Notes: generated from the sequence alone by a model not told the origin. A DNA stretch of 64,000 nt from Candidatus Nitrosotalea okcheonensis (GCF_900177045.1 NZ_LT841358.1:761073-825072); one strand, 5' to 3'; shown: positions 41,194 through 51,241, counted from the stretch's first letter. Made by a program: numbers and translations.

Positions 41194-41806
41194 ATCCAAG
41201 TGATTGATTGTCATATCATATCCAAGCACTGTATTTCTCATTACCTATGTTTTGATTAGTCCTGTAGGATCCAGTTACTATTTTGGAGTTAATCAAACCC
41301 CCCCCCCCCAAACCTTTTTTCGTATTCTTTGTGATCAAATACTTCTAAAATAGTGCAGACTTTTTCTTGTTTTGTACCATATACGGTATACGGGAGATAT
41401 CAGTCGAGCCTCTCTTTGAGTGCCTCAAGGATGCATTTGGTACATCCGTACTTTTGGTGCGGGGATTTGACATCTCATCATCATATGTATTAATGTGCAT
41501 CTTTGCATACCAGATTGCCGTATACTATAACTGTATTACAGGCAATGATAACCCAAGATGTGTCAAGAGAATGTTTAGCAACTAGGATTTATTTTTGGAA
41601 AGAATAGTGCCCACGGCTCAATTAGTTAAAACCATGAACCGCCTTATTGCACACTCTATACATACAAAACTTGCCTTAAACAATTTCATCCTCATTTTTA
41701 TTCCCAATTATCCAAATATTTCAGGCAATAATTACAGATTGGATAACCTGTATCTTCTCCATATTCTGTTTTGCATCTTTTACATATCTTTTGTGATTTT
41801 TGTACA
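41194..41806. other. Intergenic stretch with 12-C homopolymer
   Basis: About 610 bp without a convincing gene. At 41298-41309 is an uninterrupted run of 12 C, exceptional in this A+T-rich genome. Two plus-strand frames of 72 and 74 codons (41367-41585 and 41595-41819) show no motif; the second overlaps the opposite gene. They may be decayed sequence. Confidence 0.5.
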
Positions 41807-42307
41807 CTATTTTGCGTAGTCATTAAAAAAAGAAAACATCTTTGCAAAATTGGCAATATTCCTATTCATCATCTGATCATAAAAGTCCAATAACGTAAGC
41901 CTATTAGACACATAGGACTTGACCATATTTTCGTTCATGTCCATTTGAAATAGAACCATTTGTTTGACAGATCCCAAATAGGCATTAAACATTGCAAGCA
42001 TAGCATCATTTACACCCATCTTACCAAAGAATTCTTTTTGGGTCAAGCAAGATGTAGTGTAGAAATTGTTTGCAATGTGTAGATATTTTTTGTACAGATC
42101 AGAATAAAGTTGAACATATGTTGGAATTTTAGAATCGATCTTCTCGACTATCTCAGAAGCGTTGTCTTGGATGACATTGGGCATAGAAACAACTGTTTTT
42201 TGTCCAGATAAATCATGTTCATTTTTGCTTGTCTTGATTGCATCGATTAATTGCTTTTTTGTTACATTTTCTATTGTTGCTATTGTTTCCACTGTTTTTT
42301 CTGACAT
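41807..42307 (-). CDS. PhaE-like subunit or phasin-like partner of PHA synthase
   Basis: 166 residues from ATG 42307 (MSEKTVETIATIENVTKKQL); a longer frame starts at 42355 but its extra residues look unlike coding sequence. The C-terminal two-thirds is helical: KIPTYVQLYSDLYKKYLHIANNF (near 88-110), FFGKMGVNDAMLAMFNAYLGSVKQ (near 119-142), LLDFYDQMMNRNIANFAKMF. Size and helical make-up fit archaeal PhaE, the non-catalytic subunit of class III PHA synthase, and phaC is 1 kb upstream on the same strand. The match is by context and composition, so it is tentative. Confidence 0.55.
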   Translation of the reverse strand: MSEKTVETIATIENVTKKQLIDAIKTSKNEHDLSGQKTVVSMPNVIQDNASEIVEKIDSKIPTYVQLYSDLYKKYLHIANNFYTTSCLTQKEFFGKMGVNDAMLAMFNAYLGSVKQMVLFQMDMNENMVKSYVSNRLTLLDFYDQMMNRNIANFAKMFSFFNDYAK

Positions 42308-42529
42308 CCATTCTATTACACAGTCATAGCCATTAAATGTGATCATGATTATCATCTCAAATTAGTAAAAAATGTCATTACGTGCATTTACACATAAAAC
42401 ATCGTAGTTTTACCGTCCAATCGTAAAGTAAATCTCCCAAGATCCCCTTGTTGTTTGTTCTTTTGATTTTCTTATTATCAACATGATAATTTTACGGTTG
42501 ATTTTATATCAAAAGTTAGAATTACCATT

Positions 42530-42979
42530 ATGAGTACAGCATTGGACATAATGAGTAAGAAACTTGTCACTCTTGATTCAACTGTTTCTGCCTCAGAGGT
42601 TGCAAAAATAATGGACAAAAACAATGTAAGCTGTATAGTACTTACAAAAAATGAAAAACTTCAGGGCATAGTGACAGAAAGAGATTTTTTATCCAAAGTT
42701 ATGATACCAGCCAAAAAACTTCATGAGTTAGCAGCAAGTGAAATCATGACTTCTCCCATTACAGTTGTATCTCTCCTTACTCCAGTAAATGAAATAGCAC
42801 AAAAAATGCTTGATAACAAAATCAGAAGAGTGGTTGTCGTAGATGGCGAACGACCACTGGGGATAATCACAGTTACAGATTTTGTGAAACACATCCATAC
42901 AATATTGTCAGATTCTGAAAATTCTAAAATACAATTTTATAGAAATTTGTTTGAAGATTACGAAGATGGGATTAATTAG
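42530..42979 (+). CDS. CBS-domain pair protein
   Basis: 149 residues formed of two CBS domains (a Bateman module) that bind adenine nucleotides and usually sense energy state. First unit: IMSKKLVTLDSTVSASEVAKIM with GIVTERDFLSKVM (near 47-60). Second unit: IMTSPITVVSLLTPVNEIAQKM with RPLGIITVTDFVKHIH (near 106-122). No other domain. It lies on the opposite strand between the PhaE-like and phaC genes, so it could adjust storage-polymer synthesis; that is inference from position only. Confidence 0.88.
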   Translation: MSTALDIMSKKLVTLDSTVSASEVAKIMDKNNVSCIVLTKNEKLQGIVTERDFLSKVMIPAKKLHELAASEIMTSPITVVSLLTPVNEIAQKMLDNKIRRVVVVDGERPLGIITVTDFVKHIHTILSDSENSKIQFYRNLFEDYEDGIN

Positions 42980-43261
42980 CCAGTTCAAATCTGATTGCAT
43001 CAATTGATGATTAGAACGCATTCATTTGAATATCCAATCTTGAGCTCACTTTGAACATTCAAAGTTTTATTATTTTTTGATCAGTGTTTTTTCCATCACC
43101 TGACTGAACATATGGAATTTCCGTCATGGCACATGGATGGGCAAGGATAATGAAAATAATGATATTCAGAAAATTCAAGGACAGTATTTTTTGTGATCTT
43201 GACAGATTTGTGAGCTAATCATGTGACAGAATCAGTTCCAAATGAAAATGTTACATTCCAC
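42980..43261. other. Intergenic stretch, no gene called
   Basis: About 280 bp between the CBS-protein gene and the end of phaC, A+T-rich. A 30-codon ATG frame exists near 43123 without any motif; not called. No repeat or structured RNA seen. Confidence 0.4.
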
Positions 43262-44662
43262 TCAAGATCTTTGGGCAAGCCATTTTCCAACTTCGGGCCA
43301 TAATTTTTCATGTGCTGCCGTACTTATACACAAACCAACATGACCTGTTGGAAATTCAACGAGTCTCTTGTCAGCACTGCCTATTGCATCAAGTACAGAT
43401 TTACTTGATGACGGAGGCACTAGGTCATCTTTGGTACCAATTATGTCAAGAACTGGTACTGATATTTCTTTGAGGTTTATTGTTTTAGAACCTACTTTCA
43501 TCTTATTTTGTATCATCAGATTCTTCCTGTATACCTGATCCACTATCTCACGATAAACTTCTCCTATTATCGGTCTGCTGTCGTATAGCCATGTCTCAAT
43601 CGCAAAAAACTGGGTCATCTCGTCGAGGCTTCGTGGTTCGCTAAAATATCTAGGGTACTTCAACATTGTCTCCACGGGATTACGCAGAATAAATGCCAAG
43701 TTGAGAAGCCAGCCAGGGATGTTTCCACATGTATCTACCAGATTGTCGGCATTGAGATGAGCAGTCCAGTTTTCTATTATCGTCTTTTCCTTCTCTATAT
43801 CTACCGGAGTAGCATGTAAAATCAGATTCTTGACATTTTCTTGATGTGTAGCTGAATAGATAAGGGCAAATAGTCCTCCCCAGCAGTAACCAAACAAGGA
43901 TATTTTTTCAGATCCGCTTATTTCCTTGATTTTTTCTACCGCGTTTCCAATATATTTTTCAGCATATGTCTCAAGGGATAGATCCTTGTCAAAGGAGCTT
44001 GGAGTTCCCCAATCTGTTGTATAAACATCAAAGCCTTGTTTTTGGAGATTTCTGATGACACTGACTTGGGGAAGAAGATCCAGAATATAGTGTCTGTTGA
44101 TAAGTGAATATATCACTAGTAGAGGCGTCTTGTGTTTTGGTGCCAGGTCTGATTTATAATGACGTATCTTGAAGCCTCCCTTCACATCTGCAGCATCAGA
44201 TGGTGTACTGCCATTGTCTCTCAGGGTTGATGTTTCGCAACAAGTCTTGGAGCAATGGATGATATCAGATGGCGTTCTGTTGATGTTGTCCCTTAGTGGT
44301 TCTAGTATTTTGTTTGCATATGATATAAAATCATAAAAATTGGAAGTGAGTTGGCCATATCCAAAAAGACCGCATAATTTTATCCAAGAATTAACATAGT
44401 CTGACATGCTTGATGCCAAAGCATCGTCGTTTAGATCATCCCGAAGTGTAAAGTCAAAAGAAGATCTAATGTTTTTTTCAATATTTTGTGCGGTTCCTTC
44501 CCTTGAACTAAAAAAAGTATCCAGTGCATGTGAGCCTGCATCAAAGAGTGCAGAGTTGTACTTTAATGCAAAATCAAACCAGTTGAAGACATAGTCATAG
44601 TAATAATCAGAGGCTTGTTTTGTTACATCGTTTGATGTGTTCGTCTTGGTTGCAAGCGACAA
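43262..44662 (-). CDS. phaC: Class III poly(3-hydroxyalkanoate) synthase, catalytic subunit
   Basis: 466 residues. PhaC polymerises 3-hydroxyacyl-CoA into storage polyester. An alpha/beta-hydrolase with the lipase-like box GYCWGG holding the catalytic Cys, the Asp in GTKDDLVPPSS and the His in FPTGHVGLCI. Preceding signature: DVYTTDWGTPSSFDKDLSLETYAEKYI. The ~130-residue N-terminal part is less conserved. Translation probably begins at the TTG 44662, as no in-frame ATG is nearby upstream. A PhaE-like partner is at 41807. Confidence 0.92.
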   Translation of the reverse strand: MSLATKTNTSNDVTKQASDYYYDYVFNWFDFALKYNSALFDAGSHALDTFFSSREGTAQNIEKNIRSSFDFTLRDDLNDDALASSMSDYVNSWIKLCGLFGYGQLTSNFYDFISYANKILEPLRDNINRTPSDIIHCSKTCCETSTLRDNGSTPSDAADVKGGFKIRHYKSDLAPKHKTPLLVIYSLINRHYILDLLPQVSVIRNLQKQGFDVYTTDWGTPSSFDKDLSLETYAEKYIGNAVEKIKEISGSEKISLFGYCWGGLFALIYSATHQENVKNLILHATPVDIEKEKTIIENWTAHLNADNLVDTCGNIPGWLLNLAFILRNPVETMLKYPRYFSEPRSLDEMTQFFAIETWLYDSRPIIGEVYREIVDQVYRKNLMIQNKMKVGSKTINLKEISVPVLDIIGTKDDLVPPSSSKSVLDAIGSADKRLVEFPTGHVGLCISTAAHEKLWPEVGKWLAQRS

Positions 44663-44743
44663 TATCCTATGGAGCGAGGTGATCAGATTTTAATGTAAGC
44701 TGTCATTATCACACATGATATCACCTGTCATGGTGCATGCAAT

Positions 44744-47608
44744 TTATGTTCGCAGGTTTTCCTGTACGTGTAATTTTGCGATAAATTTTTCCAGTTTATC
44801 ATTTAGTTCCCTGGCATACCAAGATATGGTGCTGTGTTTGCGCATTGCAAATATTCCAGTAATTGGTCCAGCTATTACTAGCATCAAATATGTGTAATCA
44901 GGCCTGTAGATTGCAGTTGCAAATATGCTGTCTTTTGCTACAAAACTAGGATCATTTGTCTTTGAATCAAATGGCAGATTGTTGCCGTTCCAATGATCAA
45001 AAACCTGTCTTACAAGAAATGAGACTTGCCATTTCTCTGGAGCATCTAGTGTGACAGTACTTCCATACGAGTAAAATCCCCCTCCAATAGCATTTGTTGC
45101 ATTTACACTGAGGACCAAGTCATATGTTGCAATTATGTACGAGTCGTCTTCTAGGTATGTTTGTACGTTATTTTCAGTATAACGCTGGTTACCAATATCG
45201 ATCATGTGTAACACATAATTTTTGTTTTGCAAAATCACTTTTGGTGGTAATTCCATGTCAGCATTGCCAGCATTCACGGTTGTAGTAAACGGTGTGTTTT
45301 GTTCAATGGAATAATTACTAACAGTAAACTTGGGATTGATGTGTAACTGGGTTCCATCATTTCCTTTTGCAACCATCGTTATGTCTATTATTTTCTTTGA
45401 GACAAGATGCAATGTTTCAGATACTGGTCTGAATCCATCTTTGTGTGCAAATATAGTCACATCAAAACTCTGTTCTCTTGATGGTATAATGGAGTATTCT
45501 CCATCTCCTTTTTTAATAACAGGAAAAATTGATTGTACTTTGTATGTTACATCACTGATATCTGAACTTATATTGAAAATATTGTCCTTTCCCACTCTGA
45601 AAATTGTCGAGTTTGCATCGGTGTTTACATTCATGTCATTGTAAAACGAAGTGATTGACTGCTTGATTGCCCCATCCTCTGAAAGTATCACTATTGTTAC
45701 CCTTCCTTCCTGATTCACGTATATGTACCTGCCAGAAGGATCAAAATCCACTCCGGTTATTGTCGATACATCACGTGGTATGATCCTCATTAATGGAACC
45801 CCAAACGCATCTGTTTTGTATACAACATAAGGAAATTTTTCTCCCACATGGACTCGCGGTGGCAATTCAAATTCCATGTTTGTTGCAACATCAAGAGGAA
45901 CAATTGAAATTGCAGAGGATTGAATTCCTTGAATTGATGCTACTAGTTCTGATTTGGCAGTTAACATCCCACCAAGTATCATGTTGGTGGATGTAAAATC
46001 GAGTACCTTTGGCATATTATTGATGGTACTTTTGATTTCTACTTGTGGTGGAACTGCAAAAACATTTGATGGTTCTATCATTGCTCCAGTACTGTCTGCA
46101 ATGTACATTATGCCAAGATCTTGATTTATTCCAGCCTTGGCTGGAAGTGGGGTTATCTTGATGCTGTATGAATCACTATACCGTGGTTTGACATTAAAAG
46201 TTGCAACACCCGGGATTTCTCCTGGACCTGATGCTGCCATGGTAAAGTTTCCAGTTCCACCCCCTTGTATGCCAAATTCCACTGCCTGAGCTACGCCTGC
46301 TTCTTCATTGCTTCCAGGTATGCGAGTGGGTATCATGCTGATTTGTTTGTCATATCTTGTCTCCGGTCCATTTGATGACAACTGGACTGTACTGCTGTCT
46401 GCTTCTAGCGGAATGATTGTGCTGGTGTTTGATTGATTCATCTCATGATACAACCCAATTATGCCATATCCCGAGTCATCAAATGTAGTAGGATACACCC
46501 AAATTTTCACCATGTTTGGTTTACATGACGAAAATGAATCGCAGTAACTTGTGATGTTTTTTCCTGTTACTTGATTGTTCGTCGAGGGCCCAACTATTAG
46601 GCTAGCACTTGCTACACCAAACCCGTCTATGCTTGCAGAAATTACTGTACTTCCAACATTTCGCGTATAGACAAAACCTTTTGCAACCCCGTCCCTTATT
46701 GTTGTAGAATAAAGCATATCACTAAAATGCGTGACATCATAATTATTTCCAAATCTTGCAACATTTGTATCACTTGATGTAAGTGACGCATGAATTGCAT
46801 ACGGAGGCTTGAATGGCATCCCATCTTTTTCCAGCCAAATGTAAAAGTAAGACAGAGAATTTGGCAGTGCAGTGTAGGGTGCCACAGCTAATTTGATCGT
46901 TATATCATCACGGGTTTTTGTGACGTTTGTAGTTGCAACACCCAAGGTATCAGATGATATCGAAATAGTGCCACTGCCTTTTGTAATCAAGGGCAGTGTG
47001 GTATAATACTGTCCCTTGGGTATGGTTACAGTTTCTGGGGCTGTTATCATGGATGATGTTGTCACGGTTATTTCTGTATCTTCATCAACTGACACCGGCA
47101 ATCCAAATTTATCTTCTGAAAAAACATATGATTGCATATCTTGTGCCTTGGTCACATGTGTTGGAACGATCATTTGTAATTTTGATGGTTGCGAATTTGA
47201 AGTGTAAACCATGGCATCACATTGGGTCAAATTTCCATTTAATGCACCAAATACAGTAGCATTTCCATCTTTGAGTGCTGTGATTGTAAATATTCCATGA
47301 TTTTCTGACGGCTGCACTGTTACTGAGAGCGGCACACGCAATGTCGATATATCACTTGAAGACAAGTAGAAAATACTTGGCTGGTTTGTTGGCTTGTCTA
47401 AAACTACCATTCCTTCATAATCCTGACCGCTGATCATTTTGCTTGGAATCCATATTGTAAAACTGCTCGCATCTTGCTTTGATGGCAAATTTGAACTGGC
47501 ATCATTTGGGATCAAGTCAAGCTGTCCAAATACCTGAAGTGGCAATATGACAATGCCAATGAAAAATAGAAAAACCACAGTTCGCATAAGACCGAAAATT
47601 ATGCGCAA
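44744..47608 (-). CDS. Giant surface protein with C-terminal membrane anchor
   Basis: 954 residues. Signal peptide (about 6-28), then many beta-sandwich domains in a Ser/Thr/Asn/Pro-rich extracellular part, then one membrane helix (YTYLMLVIAGPITGIFAM near residues 912-929) and a basic cytoplasmic tail. A segment before the anchor, YSYGSTVTLDAPEKWQVSFLVRQVFDHW (near 860-885), is like the cysteine-free beta repeat often seen before anchors in surface proteins (INTVSGxGWY-like). 21 bp behind the gene at 47630, so both are co-transcribed. Function unknown; likely adhesive or structural. Confidence 0.8.
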   Translation of the reverse strand: MRIIFGLMRTVVFLFFIGIVILPLQVFGQLDLIPNDASSNLPSKQDASSFTIWIPSKMISGQDYEGMVVLDKPTNQPSIFYLSSSDISTLRVPLSVTVQPSENHGIFTITALKDGNATVFGALNGNLTQCDAMVYTSNSQPSKLQMIVPTHVTKAQDMQSYVFSEDKFGLPVSVDEDTEITVTTSSMITAPETVTIPKGQYYTTLPLITKGSGTISISSDTLGVATTNVTKTRDDITIKLAVAPYTALPNSLSYFYIWLEKDGMPFKPPYAIHASLTSSDTNVARFGNNYDVTHFSDMLYSTTIRDGVAKGFVYTRNVGSTVISASIDGFGVASASLIVGPSTNNQVTGKNITSYCDSFSSCKPNMVKIWVYPTTFDDSGYGIIGLYHEMNQSNTSTIIPLEADSSTVQLSSNGPETRYDKQISMIPTRIPGSNEEAGVAQAVEFGIQGGGTGNFTMAASGPGEIPGVATFNVKPRYSDSYSIKITPLPAKAGINQDLGIMYIADSTGAMIEPSNVFAVPPQVEIKSTINNMPKVLDFTSTNMILGGMLTAKSELVASIQGIQSSAISIVPLDVATNMEFELPPRVHVGEKFPYVVYKTDAFGVPLMRIIPRDVSTITGVDFDPSGRYIYVNQEGRVTIVILSEDGAIKQSITSFYNDMNVNTDANSTIFRVGKDNIFNISSDISDVTYKVQSIFPVIKKGDGEYSIIPSREQSFDVTIFAHKDGFRPVSETLHLVSKKIIDITMVAKGNDGTQLHINPKFTVSNYSIEQNTPFTTTVNAGNADMELPPKVILQNKNYVLHMIDIGNQRYTENNVQTYLEDDSYIIATYDLVLSVNATNAIGGGFYSYGSTVTLDAPEKWQVSFLVRQVFDHWNGNNLPFDSKTNDPSFVAKDSIFATAIYRPDYTYLMLVIAGPITGIFAMRKHSTISWYARELNDKLEKFIAKLHVQENLRT

Positions 47609-47629
47609 TTTAAGACAATTTTTTTATCG

Positions 47630-49960
47630 TCAACTAATGCCTGTGAGGATGGAACCACTGTTGAGATTTATCGCGGCACTTCCGGTGCATATTTGGTTTG
47701 TAGTGGTAAATACTCCGTAGTGCCCTGTTGGTACAGATATTGGATCTCCATATGCATCCACATGTGCACGCAGGTAAAATTCAACCAAATCTCCTGCATG
47801 TACTGGTATCTGCACTAGTCCAGAAGCTTGTGAAGTTGGATAATGCATTGCCATTGCATTTGAACCTGAGAATGACCAACTGCTCACAGATGATGTCTGC
47901 TGAATTGTTGGATTTGTGTTATAGTAAATAATCTGCGAACCAGAAAATACGCCATTTACGTAAACATCTGCATATACGTCAAGCGGTCCTGCGTGAACGG
48001 ATGATGAGGCATATGATAAATGGTCAGTACACCCACCAGATTGGAATTGATCTTGTGGGCATGGTGCCTTTATGTACCAACCTGTTGACGGATCATACAC
48101 CTCGTAGATGTATTGTGTTGCAGTCTGTTGATAGTTGTAAGTTGCACTTGTGGTGTATGATGTGTCCGCAGAGACTTGAGCATTTACTAACGCATACATT
48201 GTTCCGTCTTTTGGGGCAATAGATGATGCTTCACCGCCAGTGTCCGCACTAATTTGCAATGGCGCACCATTAGTATCATATCCTGAATTGCTGTTTGTAC
48301 CTGGCGTGACAATTGATATTCCCAAATTGTTTGGAATGGAAGACATCTTCAGTACTGTTTGAGTACCATTCAGGCTAAATGAAATTGATTTTAGCCCCGG
48401 AATGATTGGTACCATCATAGATGAGCCTGCATTGTATGTCTTTGACAAGTATGGTATGCTGATTAACGAAGTTGCATTATCTACCACGTTTTGTATGTCG
48501 GTTTTAGCAGCCATTGGAATTTGAATATAAGCAAACGGAGTATAGATCTGCATAGATGCTGCAGGTATGTTGAACATTTGGTTATTCACCGTATCATAAA
48601 CTGCAGTACCTATGGTTCCGTCATATGATGGAGAGTTTGGATAAATGTCCAATTCACCACTAATTGAAGACTGGCCTCCGGCGGCTATTTGTGAAGATGA
48701 CAAGGATATTGTACCACTTGAGCTTGTTACACCTTGTACACCGACTATTCCGTTTTGTAATATCTGAAACGGGATGTTAGATGGTAAGTTAGTCACTTGC
48801 AAAAACATCTGTGTGCTAGGATCATAGTTGGTTGCACCAATTGTTGTCCCCCCAGATGTGGGGGTTACAATTAACCAATACGAGTATGAGGGATTGAAAT
48901 TTACTTGTGATTGAAAATCATTTGTGTATGTTTGTGTCAACTGGACAAATGGTGATTTATCATAGAGCGTAATATACGGTACAAATGAACTGCCACTCTG
49001 AAAATATGAGCACCCTCCTTTCGCGGTACATGAAGAAGAACTAGTGTGCGAATAATAATTTGCGGCATACTGATCAGTTGTGCTATAACTTACAGAAGTT
49101 ACATAGTAGTAACTTCCTGATACGTATCCATTTACCGTTGCAACACCTGTTCCAGAATCATAACCACAAGACCAAGACCAAGCTGTGTATGCGCTCATAT
49201 TGCAAGATGACCAGCCCCAGGTATATGTCGCATAGACATTGCTTGCCGAACTTGTGTATTTGTTGACAGGTGTTGTTATGGCATATCCTCCACTGGTTGT
49301 TCCAATGTTTGATGAAAATATTGCATATCCATGAGTCCCACCATCATAAGCAGTTGGGGACACTGTAGGATCTATCAAAGTTCCAAAAAATGCAGAGCCA
49401 CCACCAGCAAGTCCTGATCCTGTCACAACAGTAGATCCCAATCCACTATTGAGTAAAATTCCGAGATTTCCTTGACCGCTAATGCTAATCCCACTTGATG
49501 AAGTTGTACTGTATGGTGAACCTGAAAATACAACAGTAGAACTGGGAGACAATATGTTTGTCAGTTGTATACTGTTACTTTGTAATGTCCCATTACTGTA
49601 CACATACGGCGCATTCATCTGTGGAATGTATAACTTTTGAACAGGATCGCTTGCCTGAAATCCTGCCGCAAATGTTCCCGTGTCAACTTTATTGTATGGT
49701 CTAAGCGAACTTGAATTTCCAGTAGCACTGTCTATTCCTGCAATTACTGAACCTTTTGGATTTACAGTAACAATCTGTGCAATGACTCCATTGCCCGTTC
49801 CATTGCCGTTACCAGTCCCAGTAGCAGAAGAACCGGATGTATTTGCGATTGGAAATACATTGCCATTGTCAGTGACAATTAAAATTTGTGTGGCATATGC
49901 ACTGTTAAACACAAATGCTGCCAGTAATAATCCTAAAGAAAGTAATTCTATTCTTTGCAT
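47630..49960 (-). CDS. Giant secreted Ser/Thr/Gly-rich protein
   Basis: 776 residues. Signal peptide (about 7-23: LSLGLLLAAFVFNSAYA), then a low-complexity region rich in Ser, Thr, Gly and Tyr, including STATGTGNGNGTGNG-like and YTWGWSSCNMSAYTAWSWSC-like segments (the latter near residues 247-266, with paired cysteines). No anchor helix at the C-terminus, so it may be released or bound to the anchored protein encoded directly downstream at 44744. No known domain. The composition suggests heavy glycosylation. Confidence 0.78.
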   Translation of the reverse strand: MQRIELLSLGLLLAAFVFNSAYATQILIVTDNGNVFPIANTSGSSATGTGNGNGTGNGVIAQIVTVNPKGSVIAGIDSATGNSSSLRPYNKVDTGTFAAGFQASDPVQKLYIPQMNAPYVYSNGTLQSNSIQLTNILSPSSTVVFSGSPYSTTSSSGISISGQGNLGILLNSGLGSTVVTGSGLAGGGSAFFGTLIDPTVSPTAYDGGTHGYAIFSSNIGTTSGGYAITTPVNKYTSSASNVYATYTWGWSSCNMSAYTAWSWSCGYDSGTGVATVNGYVSGSYYYVTSVSYSTTDQYAANYYSHTSSSSCTAKGGCSYFQSGSSFVPYITLYDKSPFVQLTQTYTNDFQSQVNFNPSYSYWLIVTPTSGGTTIGATNYDPSTQMFLQVTNLPSNIPFQILQNGIVGVQGVTSSSGTISLSSSQIAAGGQSSISGELDIYPNSPSYDGTIGTAVYDTVNNQMFNIPAASMQIYTPFAYIQIPMAAKTDIQNVVDNATSLISIPYLSKTYNAGSSMMVPIIPGLKSISFSLNGTQTVLKMSSIPNNLGISIVTPGTNSNSGYDTNGAPLQISADTGGEASSIAPKDGTMYALVNAQVSADTSYTTSATYNYQQTATQYIYEVYDPSTGWYIKAPCPQDQFQSGGCTDHLSYASSSVHAGPLDVYADVYVNGVFSGSQIIYYNTNPTIQQTSSVSSWSFSGSNAMAMHYPTSQASGLVQIPVHAGDLVEFYLRAHVDAYGDPISVPTGHYGVFTTTNQICTGSAAINLNSGSILTGIS

Positions 49961-50003
49961 TATTTGAAAAAAGTATCTAATTTTTAAACAGTTGATAATC
50001 CAA

Positions 50004-50339
50004 TTATTTTAGATATTGTAAAGGTATTACTCCGTTAAGGTTAATGCTAGAGTTTGTAAATGCAGGTATCTGCTTATCATATGGAATTCTGGCAATCAAA
50101 TGTCCCTGATCGTCTACAATTCTAAAATACTTGATATGCACCGGTACATTTTCTGGATTTTTGAAACTAAATGAACTTCCAGAGTACGTTGCCATGATGT
50201 TTTCTTTTTCTCGAATGTTGTGAATCGTATTGATATCATTTTCTTTTTGTGTAACTGTCAAACTTTGGCTTTGTTGTTGCATTATCAAACCCATTCCAAC
50301 TATGATAATGAGCGTGATAGCTATTGCCACAGGTATCAT
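50004..50339 (-). CDS. Small membrane-anchored protein, pilin-like or envelope
   Basis: 111 residues: one N-terminal helix (VAIAITLIIIVGMGLIM, about 3-20) after only two residues, then a polar helix (QQQSQSLTVTQKENDINTIHNI) and a small beta domain. The helix-then-beta layout resembles a pilin without a recognisable class III signal peptide, or a simple signal-anchored protein. It is co-directional with the large surface-protein genes just downstream and could be part of the same operon (44-bp gap). Confidence 0.65.
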   Translation of the reverse strand: MIPVAIAITLIIIVGMGLIMQQQSQSLTVTQKENDINTIHNIREKENIMATYSGSSFSFKNPENVPVHIKYFRIVDDQGHLIARIPYDKQIPAFTNSSINLNGVIPLQYLK

Positions 50340-50408
50340 AATTATTAATTTGTAATACCATTTAAGCGGTATAATGACACCTTTTATTTTTCATGATTCC
50401 GTGATTGT

Positions 50409-50696
50409 GTGATAGGTCTTGCAAAAGGACAACAAATTCGTGACAAGATAAAAGTACAATGCAAGATGGGGCTTGGAACATTATATCTACTTGACACTGG
50501 AATTGCAGTAGAAGTACATGGTAATGGATTGTGCCTGGAACTTTTGTATGACGAAATACTTTCAAATGCAGTAAAAAAAGATAGCCTTGTGATTTCTTGG
50601 ACTGAGGGAGTGGCTACATATGATATGAAATTTAATATCAAAAATGCGGTCGAGGTAATACAAAAAATAAATCAATATAAAAAAATAATCTCTTGA
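50409..50696 (+). CDS. Small soluble beta-rich protein
   Basis: 95 residues from GTG 50409. Strands alternate regularly: KIKVQCKMGLGTLYLLDTGIAVEV (near 14-37), GLCLELLYDEILSNAVKKDSLVISWTEG (near 41-68), ATYDMKFNIKNAVEVIQKIN (near 70-88), with a final helix. That order (seven strands then a helix) resembles a PH-like or GRAM-like domain. No enzyme motif. Divergent from the gene at 50339. Confidence 0.65.
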   Translation: MIGLAKGQQIRDKIKVQCKMGLGTLYLLDTGIAVEVHGNGLCLELLYDEILSNAVKKDSLVISWTEGVATYDMKFNIKNAVEVIQKINQYKKIIS

Positions 50697-50860
50697 ATTA
50701 GTAAATCCTCCTGATGTAGTGGATTACTTTTTCATCATAGCAAAGCAATTTTCGTATGTAGAGTAATCACTATCTCAGTTTAGTGTCCCATTATAATGAA
50801 TTCCGTAAGACTCGGGCTAACAGTTAAAACCTGAAAATGCTCTGCTATGAACTAATTTAC

Positions 50861-50882
50861 TAATTCCAATTAATTGGAATTA
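50861..50882. repeat. 22-bp perfect palindrome over a stop codon
   Basis: TAATTCCAATT followed by its exact complement AATTGGAATTA. It spans the stop codon and the last three codons of the gene at 50870. It could be a regulatory site for a dimeric protein or a weak bidirectional terminator between convergent genes; A+T content makes the hairpin only moderately stable. Confidence 0.6.
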
Positions 50883-51241
50883 ATCATGGTTGATTTTATC
50901 TTGTTGAGGTAGACATAGCCCAGTACAATTGAGAGTATGGATATCACCCCAATCACTACACCCATCTTTTCATAGAGAACAATCCATCCAATACCAACTG
51001 CAAGCATTATTCCAGCCCAAGTGAAATAGTAGTCATGGTCGGAGGTTGCGTAAGGTTTCTGTTTGTTCCTGAGACCAAGCACGGTAGTATAGATTGAGAC
51101 TGGAATCAAGAAGAGAGGAATTGATAGAACAAGCGGGATTAAATGTAATTGCAACAAGGCTGCCACGGCAATGATGACAAGTATTACTAGAGTAATAGTT
51201 GTAATATTAGACGTACGATGAGTCTGAATCTTGCTCAACAA
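50870..51241 (-). CDS. Three- to four-helix membrane protein of unknown function
   Basis: 123 residues; helices at about 12-34, 35-52, 70-88 and 91-111. Small polar loops, one with RNKQKPYATSDHDYYF. No recognised family. Its 3' end overlaps the 22-bp palindrome at 50861. Monocistronic, with an upstream gap of ~170 bp to the end of the gene at 51414. Confidence 0.68.
   Translation of the reverse strand: MLSKIQTHRTSNITTITLVILVIIAVAALLQLHLIPLVLSIPLFLIPVSIYTTVLGLRNKQKPYATSDHDYYFTWAGIMLAVGIGWIVLYEKMGVVIGVISILSIVLGYVYLNKIKSTMINSN

Noticed and set aside
50716-50780. GTAGTGGATTAC and GTAGAGTAATCAC as further copies of the amoA-type operator
   Set aside because: They lack the CTAC half at the right spacing and do not sit next to a TATA box of an outward gene.
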